Shown here one piece after another: positions 29,020-37,679 of a stretch of DNA of 40,490 nt. The stretch lies in contig JAUWZP010000006.1 in assembly GCA_030615265.1 (NCBI GenBank), positions 1-40,490 on the forward strand, read 5' to 3'. This DNA is from Candidatus Bathyarchaeota archaeon. GTDB taxonomy: Archaea > Thermoproteota > Bathyarchaeia > Bathyarchaeales > Bathyarchaeaceae. A model generated the notes under the pieces. The model was not told where the DNA came from, did not search any database, and saw nothing but the letters and a program-made list of their open reading frames with translations. A program made the translations under genes and the position numbers. How positions within the stretch are numbered: position 1 is the stretch's first letter; every line of letters starts with the position of its first letter.

Positions 29020-30450
29020 TTACTTTCGCCATTTTTCTGACAGGAATTTTGGAATTCCAGAAGAATCTCTAGGTCCAACCAAGACTTCCCAGCCGCTGAG
29101 TTCCTGAATCTCCCCGCTTAACCGTGCAGCTTTGCCGGGTATAATCAGTTTCTTATGGTTCACTTTTCCCTCCACCTCACTTGTTTTAATGGCTTCGGCT
29201 ATGTTTTCAGCCGTGAGCTTTCTACCAGCCACAGCTGTGTCAACGGCGTGCCCCTCAGTGTCTACAACGATGAGATAGCAGGTTAATCCGTTGGATTCTA
29301 TGTCCGAAGCTACTGTGTAGAAGGTGAGGGCAAAGTTTGTGGTCATCATTACCGGCGAGATTTCGCTTGGCTTCCCGAATTCCCGTAGTCCTGGTTCAAC
29401 TGCAACTGGTTTTCTGGGGTCAGTGTAGATGTTTTCCCTCAAGAAGACGTTAGGGAGGAGTACCCAGCCTTCGGTGCTGTGCATAATTAGAATGTCAGCG
29501 AAACGGGTAATCAGCGTGGAAGCAAGGTAAGCCTCGTTCCAAAGGTTAATCTCCGGAGCTTCCGCCTTCTGTGTCCAAGCCACGATTGGAGTGCCAATTA
29601 TTGGAAAGCCGAAGAGTTCGTCTCCTCGTTTGCATGCCACGCGTCGAATCATTGTGAAATTGACGAGCGTATCTGCTAGTCCTTCAGGTGGAAATGTTCC
29701 CGGGTCGAGAACGAGGTCTTTTACGCCGTAGTCAATCAACGTTTTAACAAGTGAACGAAGAAGTTTAAGGTTGTTTGGAGCGAAAACTGCGAGAGGGCAA
29801 TCGTACATTAAAGATAATTCTGCCATGTCTTTCCAGTTTTGCTCGGTTGCAGCGTAAATAAGAGGTCTCTCTTTGGGTGCAACCATTAAGCCGGCTTCAA
29901 TCACCTCTGGATTAAAGGAACATAGCGCCAGAGGAAGCTTTGTATTGGCTGTTACCGTCTTCACGGCGGCTTTAAACTTGTCTGGGTCGTTTGAAACAGA
30001 CCTCACCGCTATCATGTTGAGCTTTAATTCTTGGCCAATGTAGATGTAAGAGAAGGCTTCAGTTTTCTTTAATCTATCTATGACCTCATTGTCGGGCATC
30101 TCATCTGTTACGTCTATGGCGATGACCGTTGGATTAGTATAGGCAAGCTCATGACGATACATCACAAGTTTGCCGCCAATCTTCACCGCGCTGTCGCCAG
30201 CGCCAATGGTTACCTCTTTAACCGGCGGCTTAAGCATGTCCCAAAGCTTCTGGTAAGCCTTAGCATATTGTTTCTCTTCCAAAAGCGGCGTGCAAAGCTC
30301 AAGCGCGAGTTCTCTGTTTACGAGTTTGGTGGCAAAAGCCATGCAGTTCTCTTGTCCACATTTCTTGCAGTTGGTTCTTGGAAGCAGCGTGTAAACGTCG
30401 ATTGGGCTGAGTTCCTTTGAACCCATTTTGCCGACTTCTCTTTCAGTCAT
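29020..30450 (-). CDS. cdhE: CODH/ACS gamma subunit, corrinoid iron-sulphur protein large chain
   Basis: This is the large subunit of the corrinoid protein that carries the methyl group between tetrahydropterin and acetyl-CoA synthase. The N-terminal 4Fe-4S motif is CKKCGQENCMAF, with a fourth Cys in ALELC (about residues 24-49 of the 476-aa form). The middle is a TIM-barrel methyl-pterin-interacting domain (DLVLDPGTFPPEGLADT), and the C-terminus binds the corrinoid (TDTEGHAVDTAVAGRKL). I choose the ATG at 30450, behind AAGAGGCG, which does not overlap cdhD, over the longer frame beginning at 30489. It is the last gene of the operon. Confidence 0.95.
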   Translation of the reverse strand: MTEREVGKMGSKELSPIDVYTLLPRTNCKKCGQENCMAFATKLVNRELALELCTPLLEEKQYAKAYQKLWDMLKPPVKEVTIGAGDSAVKIGGKLVMYRHELAYTNPTVIAIDVTDEMPDNEVIDRLKKTEAFSYIYIGQELKLNMIAVRSVSNDPDKFKAAVKTVTANTKLPLALCSFNPEVIEAGLMVAPKERPLIYAATEQNWKDMAELSLMYDCPLAVFAPNNLKLLRSLVKTLIDYGVKDLVLDPGTFPPEGLADTLVNFTMIRRVACKRGDELFGFPIIGTPIVAWTQKAEAPEINLWNEAYLASTLITRFADILIMHSTEGWVLLPNVFLRENIYTDPRKPVAVEPGLREFGKPSEISPVMMTTNFALTFYTVASDIESNGLTCYLIVVDTEGHAVDTAVAGRKLTAENIAEAIKTSEVEGKVNHKKLIIPGKAARLSGEIQELSGWEVLVGPRDSSGIPKFLSEKWRK

Positions 30451-30463
30451 TCTTCTACGCCTC

Positions 30464-31687
30464 TTAAATCTTGAGAGTAACCCAATCACTGATTAGCTCA
30501 GGTTTGCCTCTGCCCATGCCCGCTGTTAGCCTGTTGACAACGTCTTTAAGGGTTTTAACAGCCGCAGGATGCATCATCATGAAGAGGTCAACCCCAGCCA
30601 AAAGAAGAGTTAACGCCGTAACGGTTTCCCACATTGGTCCTCTCAGTTCGCGTGGCCCCCACTCTGGCGCCATCTTCATCCAAGCCTCTCTAGCGCCCCA
30701 TGCGTTTGTAGTGCCTGATGAAATTGGTTGCTGAAGCTCTGGGTCGCCCATAAGTCCGGAGAGGCGAGCGCGTTCCATTACGGTAAACGCGTAGTCAAGT
30801 CCGTATCCAAGCGCTGCGGTGGTTGTATCCATGACTATTCGCTCTTTTGGAAGGAACTCGAAGAGTCTGCGGTTTAGCTCCCTTGCTTGATTGAGGTCCA
30901 TAGACGTAAACGCAAGTGCCACATGCCCATGTTTCTGGATGATGCGCGCTGTTTTTTCGATGTCCATGTCTAATGTTACCGTGCTTATCAGAAGCCGTTC
31001 ACCCTCAGCCACCGCGGCTACTTCTTCGAAGACCTTCAAGTCTTTCTGTGGGTCTCCGCAGCCGCCTATGACCATGGGCACATCTACGGCTTGAAGCACG
31101 CTTTCAACAGTCTTCGCAGCCTCTTTCGGGGAAGTATCCTTGATAAGCGGATCTGTGCTAATCAGATGAAGCGTAATCATGTCTGCCTTAAACTTGTCCA
31201 CGGCGAGTTTAGCCCATGCCGCTGGGTCTTCTAGAACTTCTCGAAAATGCATCTTCACAGCTTTTGCCAAAGGAATACGTGTGTCGAAAACGTCAAGAGT
31301 GATAACTGGAGGATGAGGCGTTGGATTCTCAAAAAGATAGTAGGCGGGAGACCTTTCTCCACCGATAATTACTGATTTTCCACGGGTTCCTCCTTCGCTT
31401 TTTGTGGCGCCAAGCTTAACCTCTACAATTCTGCCTGGATACGTTTCAACTGGAGGAACAAATTCTACTTGTATAATTTCTGTTGGTTTAGCCTTTGGCG
31501 GAACAACCGCGGCTGATACTTTTGGTGCGGCTACTGCGCCGGGTTGTATCCATATCTCTAAGTCTCCAAGCTCCATATCTACGTCTTCAAGCTCTACCTC
31601 TTCAAACTTGCTGAGCAAATCGAAGAGTTTTGGACTAAACTTGAGAGCAATATCGCGTTCTTTTTCGCTTTTCTCTTGTTCTCCCAT
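30464..31687 (-). CDS. cdhD: CODH/ACS delta subunit, corrinoid protein small chain
   Basis: This is the partner of CdhE in the methyl-carrying corrinoid complex. Of 407 residues, an N-terminal extension of about 75 (acidic, then Pro/Ala-rich KVSAAVVPPKAKPTE) is followed by a TIM barrel with family stretches SPAYYLFENPTPHPPVITLD, MVIGGCGDPQKDLKVFEEVA and MDTTTAALGYGLDYAF. The ATG follows AGGTGAAAAC only 4 bases after cdhC ends, so it is translated in the same operon. Confidence 0.95.
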   Translation of the reverse strand: MGEQEKSEKERDIALKFSPKLFDLLSKFEEVELEDVDMELGDLEIWIQPGAVAAPKVSAAVVPPKAKPTEIIQVEFVPPVETYPGRIVEVKLGATKSEGGTRGKSVIIGGERSPAYYLFENPTPHPPVITLDVFDTRIPLAKAVKMHFREVLEDPAAWAKLAVDKFKADMITLHLISTDPLIKDTSPKEAAKTVESVLQAVDVPMVIGGCGDPQKDLKVFEEVAAVAEGERLLISTVTLDMDIEKTARIIQKHGHVALAFTSMDLNQARELNRRLFEFLPKERIVMDTTTAALGYGLDYAFTVMERARLSGLMGDPELQQPISSGTTNAWGAREAWMKMAPEWGPRELRGPMWETVTALTLLLAGVDLFMMMHPAAVKTLKDVVNRLTAGMGRGKPELISDWVTLKI

Positions 31688-31691
31688 GTTT

Positions 31692-33089
31692 TCACCTCTT
31701 CTTCTTTTCCTCAGTTTTTATCGCTCGGATGATAACTTTTCTTGCGTGGATTTTGGCGTCTTTGAGGATTATTTTGAAGCCGCCAGCTGTTATGGGTACT
31801 CCAGCGAGTCCTGTAACTGGCACGGCTGGAACCTCTTCCTTCTCCTCAGCAACAACTTCAACTGGCTTGGCTTTCCAACGTTCCACAATAGGATGCCCTC
31901 TGGCTTCGAGAAACTTTTGTAACTCTTCGACGCTTTTGGCTTCATTTTCCGTCGCAATCTTATCCACTACTTCCTTTGGCATAAATTCATGAACGCGCTC
32001 TTTGACCGACGCCGGCAACCAAACTATGCGGTTCCAACCGCCATCGACTTGAAGGAATTTAGGTGACCTCATGTATTCGATGGATATGCCGTGGAAGCCA
32101 TCAACCTGTCTGCCTCCGGCAGTGGAGTCGGCTAAGGTTGAGAAGGGAAGTCCGTTTACAGTTACCTCTTTGAATCCTCTATGAACTATTCCGAAGCCGT
32201 CTACCTCGGGAATATAGAAGGCAACTCCCTCGAAGCAACCGCATGAAGTATGGGGATAGCCGAAGCTAGTGTACAACCACACTCGATTGACTGCTCCTAA
32301 AGACTTCTTTTTAACAACTTCGTTGACACCGGCATACTCGCCTTTTTCAGGATCAATCAGCTCTCCCTTTGGAATTGCAAACACTGGACCTTTCGGGTCG
32401 ACTCGCGCCGAGGCTCTGCCGTCGAACCAGCTGATGGATCCGCAGTTGGAGTATCTCTGGGGTGTGATCACGCATACGTGGCTTGGTGCGAAGGATTGAC
32501 ACAGCGTGCAGCCGTAGAAGGTGTCAACTTCTTCGTCTTTCATTCCTCTGGCCTTGGCGTCGCGGGCTTCATAGATTTTCATAGCTTGCTCCCATATTTG
32601 CCGAACCTTCTCAGGAGCGGTCAAAAAGGTGACCTGTATCTTCTCAATGAATGGCAACTCGCTTTTGTAGAGCTTCATCAAGACCTTTCCGATGTAATTG
32701 AAGGAGTTTAAGCCCTTCTGGAAGGATTTCTTGCTTACTCGTAGCCAAATGTCGTAGCGCTGGTTTAGGTGCATGAAGCCTTCGATGAAGTTACAATATT
32801 CGTGGATGCGTCGCTCGATGACGCCTTCGAGTTCCTCTTCAACGTCTTTGCCGGCAACCTCAATGTAAATGCCGAAGGGAATGTTGCCTCCTTCCTGCAC
32901 ATCCTTGAGATCCGGTCCAACCACCGTTATTTTCCCATCTTCCACTTCATCCAAGCCCTTAACTCTCACGAGTTCAAACTTGGCTTCTTGTTTTGGGCCT
33001 CCGAGTTCCACGTACATGTCTTTTCTTCGAATTCTTTCTCCTTCGTAGATCACTCCGACATCTACTGGGATGTCTTCAAACATGGACAT
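31692..33089 (-). CDS. cdhC: CODH/ACS beta subunit, acetyl-CoA synthase
   Basis: This subunit joins the methyl group, CO and CoA into acetyl-CoA at the Ni-Ni-4Fe-4S A-cluster. At 465 residues it is the short archaeal form without the CODH-binding N-terminal domain of bacterial AcsB. A-cluster cysteines are visible in CTLCQSFAPSHVCVITPQRY, then SNCGSISWFDG, and PHTSCGCFEG. The C-terminal 45 residues (Val/Glu-rich linker, then IITAGGFKIILKDA-like end) are more variable, as in relatives. GGAGG precedes the ATG. It lies 4 bases after cdhB. Confidence 0.96.
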   Translation of the reverse strand: MSMFEDIPVDVGVIYEGERIRRKDMYVELGGPKQEAKFELVRVKGLDEVEDGKITVVGPDLKDVQEGGNIPFGIYIEVAGKDVEEELEGVIERRIHEYCNFIEGFMHLNQRYDIWLRVSKKSFQKGLNSFNYIGKVLMKLYKSELPFIEKIQVTFLTAPEKVRQIWEQAMKIYEARDAKARGMKDEEVDTFYGCTLCQSFAPSHVCVITPQRYSNCGSISWFDGRASARVDPKGPVFAIPKGELIDPEKGEYAGVNEVVKKKSLGAVNRVWLYTSFGYPHTSCGCFEGVAFYIPEVDGFGIVHRGFKEVTVNGLPFSTLADSTAGGRQVDGFHGISIEYMRSPKFLQVDGGWNRIVWLPASVKERVHEFMPKEVVDKIATENEAKSVEELQKFLEARGHPIVERWKAKPVEVVAEEKEEVPAVPVTGLAGVPITAGGFKIILKDAKIHARKVIIRAIKTEEKKKR

Positions 33090-33093
33090 TTTT

Positions 33094-33639
33094 TCAATTT
33101 CCTCCTAACTTGCTTAATATTATTTCAAAACTTTCATTCCAATCCTCAACCGAAAGGTTTGGAAAAGACCAGGTTGCGTGAGGATTATAGAATCTGTCAA
33201 GGCTTATGGTTTTGAGATTTGTGGAAAAATGTTTCAACGCGGACAAGATTACAAACTCCATGTAGTAGGGGAGTCCCATGAACAACGCGAGATCATATGG
33301 ACCCTTGCCGTCTAGACCTTTCCATTCTGGATCTTGAAGTCTATTACCGATGTCCATCGCAGACATCGAAGCCGCGGGTTGAAAATCTCTCTTTATGAAT
33401 TGGGTTGCTATGTGCGCTGTGGCAACAACAGGGATTCCCGCGGTTTTACTCATGCGGATTGCGTAGTCAATCATTTTGACATCGTCTGAATAATCCTCAG
33501 CGGCTTGGTGTCCAACGACGAGGATGGGACGCTTCGCCCTTTTCACCATTGCGACCACAACTTCAGGCTTCAAGATGAGAAGCGCCTTTTTCGGACCCGC
33601 TATCTCTGCCGTCTGCCATGGTTCTGCCTTTAATGCCAT
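33094..33639 (-). CDS. cdhB: CODH/ACS epsilon subunit
   Basis: This small subunit is tightly bound to CdhA in the archaeal alpha2-epsilon2 CO dehydrogenase; its role is thought to involve FAD-dependent electron transfer or stability. The 181-residue form is typical, with VAMVKRAKRPILVVGHQAAE near residues 27-46, GIPVVATAHIATQFIKR and a C-terminal FDP-like region (SFPNLSVEDWNESFE). I use the ATG at 33639 behind GAGGTG, one base after the cdhA stop. The frame also opens at a GTG three codons earlier. Confidence 0.93.
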   Translation of the reverse strand: MALKAEPWQTAEIAGPKKALLILKPEVVVAMVKRAKRPILVVGHQAAEDYSDDVKMIDYAIRMSKTAGIPVVATAHIATQFIKRDFQPAASMSAMDIGNRLQDPEWKGLDGKGPYDLALFMGLPYYMEFVILSALKHFSTNLKTISLDRFYNPHATWSFPNLSVEDWNESFEIILSKLGGN

Positions 33640-33640
33640 G

Positions 33641-35989
33641 CTATTCACCTCTTTTTCTGATGAGTCTCGGTAAGAGTGTTGGGTCAGGGATTCTCCTCTC
33701 TTTCCATCCCTTCTCCTCTAGAATCTTGAGAATCTCATCCTTCATGGTGATCGGTACGTCTGCCTTGTTTCGAACGAAAAGATGTATATCGTCAGGCATG
33801 ACACCGTAGAGACGCTTGTGCAGGTCTATATAGTGGGTTAACTTTATGGCACGACCCTTAGTGGTGTCGTTGGGTCTCATACAGAACTTTGCTATCATCA
33901 CCATGGCTTCCTCCTTGGTCTCAGCTGTGGTAAAGAGATGTTCAGGAGCTGGACCTCCATAAACTTTGTCGCCTGTTCTGGCGTCGTATACATACCAATC
34001 TTCATCCTTATCTTTTCTTCCGAGGAGCATGCGCCGATACTTAGATCCATGGGGTCCAACGATCACGGGTACACCAAGCCTCCAGAAGCCTGAGGCTATT
34101 GAGGCGGCTTTCTGAGACATGGCGCCCCAAGCGACTCCAACAGCCCCCACTCTGTTGAGAATATAGTCAGCGATCTCCTCATAGTTTGCTCGCAGTTTTC
34201 TCTTTGCAAAGATGCTCGCAATCTTGATGGCTGCTCCAGCTATGTGGGGGTTTGAGACGCATGAACCCACGTTGAGGATGCCACCAGCCTCAAAGCCACC
34301 CGGATATTTCTCGTAGAGGGTCTTTCCCTCTTCATCCTTTACCATGGCTATGGACATAGCCGCGCATCCTGAGGTGACAACGATGAACCTACGCTTAGCG
34401 AACTCTTCAGCGATCTCTGCAACCTCCTTTCCACCATGGGGGTAATTGGCGCATCCTACTAGGGCCACCACTCCAGGAATCTCGCCGAGAACTAGGGGTC
34501 CACCAACTTCCCTTATCTCTATATCTTGGATTGCACCCCGTCCGACGCGCATCTTAAACTTCTCCTTCCACAACTGTTTTTCTCCAGCTTTCACCATGAA
34601 ACTGTGCAAGGGGAAGTCGTTGGGGCAAGCGCTATCACAACGGGCGCAACCGACACAACTCTCAAGGATTTCAGCCAGCGGATTAAGGTCTCCCTTCGCC
34701 GCGGCTTTCATGGCTTCAGGGATGGGCATGTTGTTTGGGCAGGCTCGCATACACTCGTTGCATTGCGTGCATTCTTCACCTGCTTTGATGATTTCTTCTA
34801 TTTCCGGGATAATCTTGAATTTGTTTCTTTTTGGAGCGACAGCCATCACGGTTTCAACGGCAACTTCTCCGACCTTGTCTGGATCTAGAATGAGTACTCC
34901 AGGAACCTTTTCTTCCAGCAGATCTGATATTATCTCTTTCGGTGGACTTTTGGTTCTATTTTTGAGTCCTAGACAGTTTTGCGGGCTTGAAGCGATTACT
35001 GGTGCTTTGATTTTTTGTGCTTCAACTAATGTGTCTGCCCGGATACACTGTTCGTCTACGACGATTAGATCGGCTAGTCCGCTTCTGATGTAGCGTAGTT
35101 GCCAGGATATGGGGCCAATTATCTTAGCCGCGGAGCTGTATCTGGTGAGGTCGTGGGCGGTGCAGCATATGCCTACAACCTCGACTTTGCCTAGCAATCC
35201 TTTGTCGGTTATGTAGTCGATTATCCCAATAGAAGAGGGGACATTATGACCGATGACCAGAATCGTAGGTTTGGAGATGTCTGCTACGCCGAAGCCTATC
35301 TCGGTTAGGGCTGCTTCGGGATCCGCCTTTGGAAAACCGTAGACTGAAATCTGCGCTAGATCCGCGATTTCCATGCCAACTTGATCTACCATCCCCGCGT
35401 GAAGAACTTTGGACTCAAAGTCTAGGTTGCTTCCCTCTTGCCCAGTGTGAGTGGCAGCGAGAAGAGTCGTCACCTGTTCCTCACAATAGTCGAGGACTTC
35501 CTCTAAATCTTGGAGCGTTTTAGGTCTGATGCCGCAAACCAAGCGGGTCACTGGAGCTTCTGCTTCTATGTTCAAGCCTCCCACGTCGAGGGGGCTGTTG
35601 CTGCCGTATTTCTCTATTAGGTGTTCCACTAGATGCCGGGCGTGTGAAATATGGGTGGAAGCTCCGATGCAGCAGGCGAGGAGGACTATACGCGACTGCT
35701 GGGCTGCCATATTCAGTCCACAGGCTCCTCGTTTGTCTCCTGTTAGGTCGCACTTTCCGAAGGTGCAGAGACAGCAGACGTCGCAGTATGGCAAGTAGAA
35801 CGGTTTATATTTCTGCAGAAGCTTGAAGTCCCACTCTCTCAGCTCGGTTACGGACGGGAATGGAGTTGGCCCAACTGGTTCATCCCATGTTTCTTCGAAT
35901 ACTTTTCCAAAAGAAAGCTCAAGGTCTTTTATAACGGCGACGTTTGTCTTTAACTCTTTAATCTTCATGAGCACGTTTTTCTTTGTCAA
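33641..35989 (-). CDS. cdhA: CODH/ACS alpha subunit, carbon monoxide dehydrogenase
   Basis: This is the catalytic CO dehydrogenase (782 aa) that reversibly turns CO2 into CO for acetyl-CoA synthesis. It is archaeal-type because it carries two extra ferredoxin clusters (CTQCNECMRACPNN and CVGCARCDSACPND, about residues 410-455). N-terminal B/D-cluster cysteines are in YCDVCCLCTFGKC (68-80). C-cluster ligands are in GASTHISHARH, VGICCTAHD, EQCIRAD, VGCANYP, VGSCVSN and VTSGCAAM. The frame opens at a TTG (35989), and an ATG at 35968 is also possible. A minus-strand TATA box at about 36042-36050 fits transcription starting near 36015. First gene of the operon. Confidence 0.96.
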   Translation of the reverse strand: MTKKNVLMKIKELKTNVAVIKDLELSFGKVFEETWDEPVGPTPFPSVTELREWDFKLLQKYKPFYLPYCDVCCLCTFGKCDLTGDKRGACGLNMAAQQSRIVLLACCIGASTHISHARHLVEHLIEKYGSNSPLDVGGLNIEAEAPVTRLVCGIRPKTLQDLEEVLDYCEEQVTTLLAATHTGQEGSNLDFESKVLHAGMVDQVGMEIADLAQISVYGFPKADPEAALTEIGFGVADISKPTILVIGHNVPSSIGIIDYITDKGLLGKVEVVGICCTAHDLTRYSSAAKIIGPISWQLRYIRSGLADLIVVDEQCIRADTLVEAQKIKAPVIASSPQNCLGLKNRTKSPPKEIISDLLEEKVPGVLILDPDKVGEVAVETVMAVAPKRNKFKIIPEIEEIIKAGEECTQCNECMRACPNNMPIPEAMKAAAKGDLNPLAEILESCVGCARCDSACPNDFPLHSFMVKAGEKQLWKEKFKMRVGRGAIQDIEIREVGGPLVLGEIPGVVALVGCANYPHGGKEVAEIAEEFAKRRFIVVTSGCAAMSIAMVKDEEGKTLYEKYPGGFEAGGILNVGSCVSNPHIAGAAIKIASIFAKRKLRANYEEIADYILNRVGAVGVAWGAMSQKAASIASGFWRLGVPVIVGPHGSKYRRMLLGRKDKDEDWYVYDARTGDKVYGGPAPEHLFTTAETKEEAMVMIAKFCMRPNDTTKGRAIKLTHYIDLHKRLYGVMPDDIHLFVRNKADVPITMKDEILKILEEKGWKERRIPDPTLLPRLIRKRGE

Positions 35990-36041
35990 ATTTTTCCACG
36001 ACTCATGAGCAATATTGAAGTTACTGAATAATCATAGAGCG

Positions 36042-36050
36042 ATATTTAAT
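36042..36050 (-). promoter_or_regulatory. TATA box of the CODH/ACS operon
   Basis: On the minus strand GATTAAATATCGC contains the TATA-like ATTAAATAT, about 55 bases before the cdhA frame start. It would start transcription near 36015, leaving a short leader. It is the only good TATA match in 35990-36110 reading leftward. Confidence 0.5.
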
Positions 36051-36203
36051 CTTTCTGGGCGATTTTTAGAACATCAAGTTATGATGTGATCTTGGCTTCG
36101 CTGAGAACTGATGAACCTGAAGAGTGCTAGGAAAAAGCGTTATGTTAATGGAAGAAACGGTTAAAAGAGGCTTAGGAAACTGTATTTGCGCCTTTAAACT
36201 GAG

Positions 36204-37160
36204 ATGGAGTACTACTCTATGTTAACCCTAAGAGGTTTCGTTCAAGGCGAAGATGAAGAGGTTTGGCTTAAGATGGGGAATGCTGCCAACAAGGAGTACG
36301 ATGACTTCAGACCCAGCACCATGGAAGATATGGAAAAGGCTGAAAAAAGCCCGAATTTCGACCCAACTGGAAGGTTTATTGCGGAATGGAACCGCAAGCC
36401 TGTGGGATGTGTAAACGCGTTTGTTGACAAGAAACGAGAGGAGAAGAGAGGATTCATACGCAGATTGGCGGTGATTCCTGAGTTTAGGAGAAGAGGCATA
36501 GGAAAAACTCTGGTGGTGAAAGCCATTGAGAGTCTAAAAGAGCGAGGCATGAAGAGTGTGCAAGCATGGATCGAAAAGGATTGGGTCGCATGCAGGAGTC
36601 TACTTGAATCTATGGGATTTCAGCTTAGACGAGTGTTTAGCGACATGCGGATGTCTTTGGAAACTGTTCCCTCTGACATTGGAGAACGCAAAGAAGTGAA
36701 AATGAGGGGCATGCAACTGAACATGGACGACATTAAACTGCTTAACTGGCTTCAAAACGAAACCTTCAAGGAACACTTCGACTTTCGACCTGAGACAATT
36801 GAAGAAACAAAATATTTCGTGGAAAAACGTCCGTGGTGCGACATCGCCGAATACTACTTCGCCTACTTGGACAACAAACCCGTAGGCCATGTTGGCATTG
36901 GTATAGACACGAAATTCGTTAGACATAGGGGCATAAAGCGTGGCTGGATATTGACCATAGGCGTGTTAAAGCCGCTTAGAGTAAAAGGAATAGGCACCTC
37001 ATTGATGTTGCATGCGTTAAAGCTATTGAAAGCGAAAGGAATGAAGGAAGCTGAACTAGGCGTTGATGACTCAAATCCAACGAAAGCCATCGAGCTGTAC
37101 AAGAAAGTTGGGTTCAAAGTTCTTAAAAAAGACCTAACCTACCTCAAAACCATCTCTTAG
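36204..37160 (+). CDS. Double GNAT acetyltransferase
   Basis: This 318-residue protein consists of two GNAT domains in tandem. Domain 1 has RLAVIPEFRRRGIGKTLVVK (about residues 89-108) and ends ACRSLLESMGFQ. Domain 2 has IGVLKPLRVKGIGTSLMLHA (about 252-271) and ends SNPTKAIELYKKVGFK. Both keep the acetyl-CoA pyrophosphate loop (R-x-x-G-I-G), so both may be active. Tandem GNATs include the MshD-like enzymes, but no specific substrate can be named. The ATG at 36204 has no strong ribosome site. It reads away from the cdh operon. Confidence 0.8.
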   Translation: MEYYSMLTLRGFVQGEDEEVWLKMGNAANKEYDDFRPSTMEDMEKAEKSPNFDPTGRFIAEWNRKPVGCVNAFVDKKREEKRGFIRRLAVIPEFRRRGIGKTLVVKAIESLKERGMKSVQAWIEKDWVACRSLLESMGFQLRRVFSDMRMSLETVPSDIGERKEVKMRGMQLNMDDIKLLNWLQNETFKEHFDFRPETIEETKYFVEKRPWCDIAEYYFAYLDNKPVGHVGIGIDTKFVRHRGIKRGWILTIGVLKPLRVKGIGTSLMLHALKLLKAKGMKEAELGVDDSNPTKAIELYKKVGFKVLKKDLTYLKTIS

Positions 37161-37199
37161 AGTAGACTTGACTGTAACCGCAAAGGTTGAGATGCAACA

Positions 37200-37679
37200 A
37201 TGAAAGCAACTTTGCTTAAAGGCGTAGGGTTCGGACTCACATCTGGAGTCATTACTACTTTAGGCATCATTGTAGGACTATACGCAGACACTCACTTTAA
37301 ACCTGTTGTATTAGCTGGCATGATAGTATTGGCAATAGCAGACGCGATGTCAGACGCCATAGGAATCCACATATCTGAAGAGGCTGAAGGAGAACACGCA
37401 GCCAAAGAAATATGGGAAGCCACAATTTTCACGTTTTCATCAAAATTCACTTTCACACTAACTTTCGTTCCTCTGATCATCTTTCTAGAAATGTCCACCG
37501 CAATTCTAACAAGCATAGTTTGGGGGCTATTCTTAATCGTCATCGTCAGCTTTTACACCGCAAAACTTCAGAATAAAAACATTCACCGAGCAATCGCTGA
37601 GCATCTGCTTGTCACAATGCTAGTCATAATCTTTGCCTATTACGTCGGCGATGCAATCTACGGATACTTCGGAGTATAA
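37200..37679 (+). CDS. VIT/CCC1-like membrane protein
   Basis: This 159-residue membrane protein has about five hydrophobic segments. It resembles the vacuolar iron/manganese transporter family in its first half: GFGLTSGVITTLGIIVGLYA, then LAIADAMSDAIGIHISEEAE, the helix whose acidic residues bind metal. It is shorter than usual (about 230) because the large cytoplasmic metal-binding loop is missing, as in several archaeal relatives. It may export Fe or Mn ions. It ends back-to-back with the SHMT-like gene; the two stop codons are adjacent (37679/37680). Confidence 0.75.
   Translation: MKATLLKGVGFGLTSGVITTLGIIVGLYADTHFKPVVLAGMIVLAIADAMSDAIGIHISEEAEGEHAAKEIWEATIFTFSSKFTFTLTFVPLIIFLEMSTAILTSIVWGLFLIVIVSFYTAKLQNKNIHRAIAEHLLVTMLVIIFAYYVGDAIYGYFGV

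Noticed and set aside
36078-36120. C/D box guide RNA (ATGATGTGA ... CTGA ... CTGATGA ... CTGA) upstream of the double GNAT gene
   Set aside because: A 12-base guide fits between the first C-like box and CTGA, but the second pair of boxes is only 2 bases apart and the C box is imperfect.
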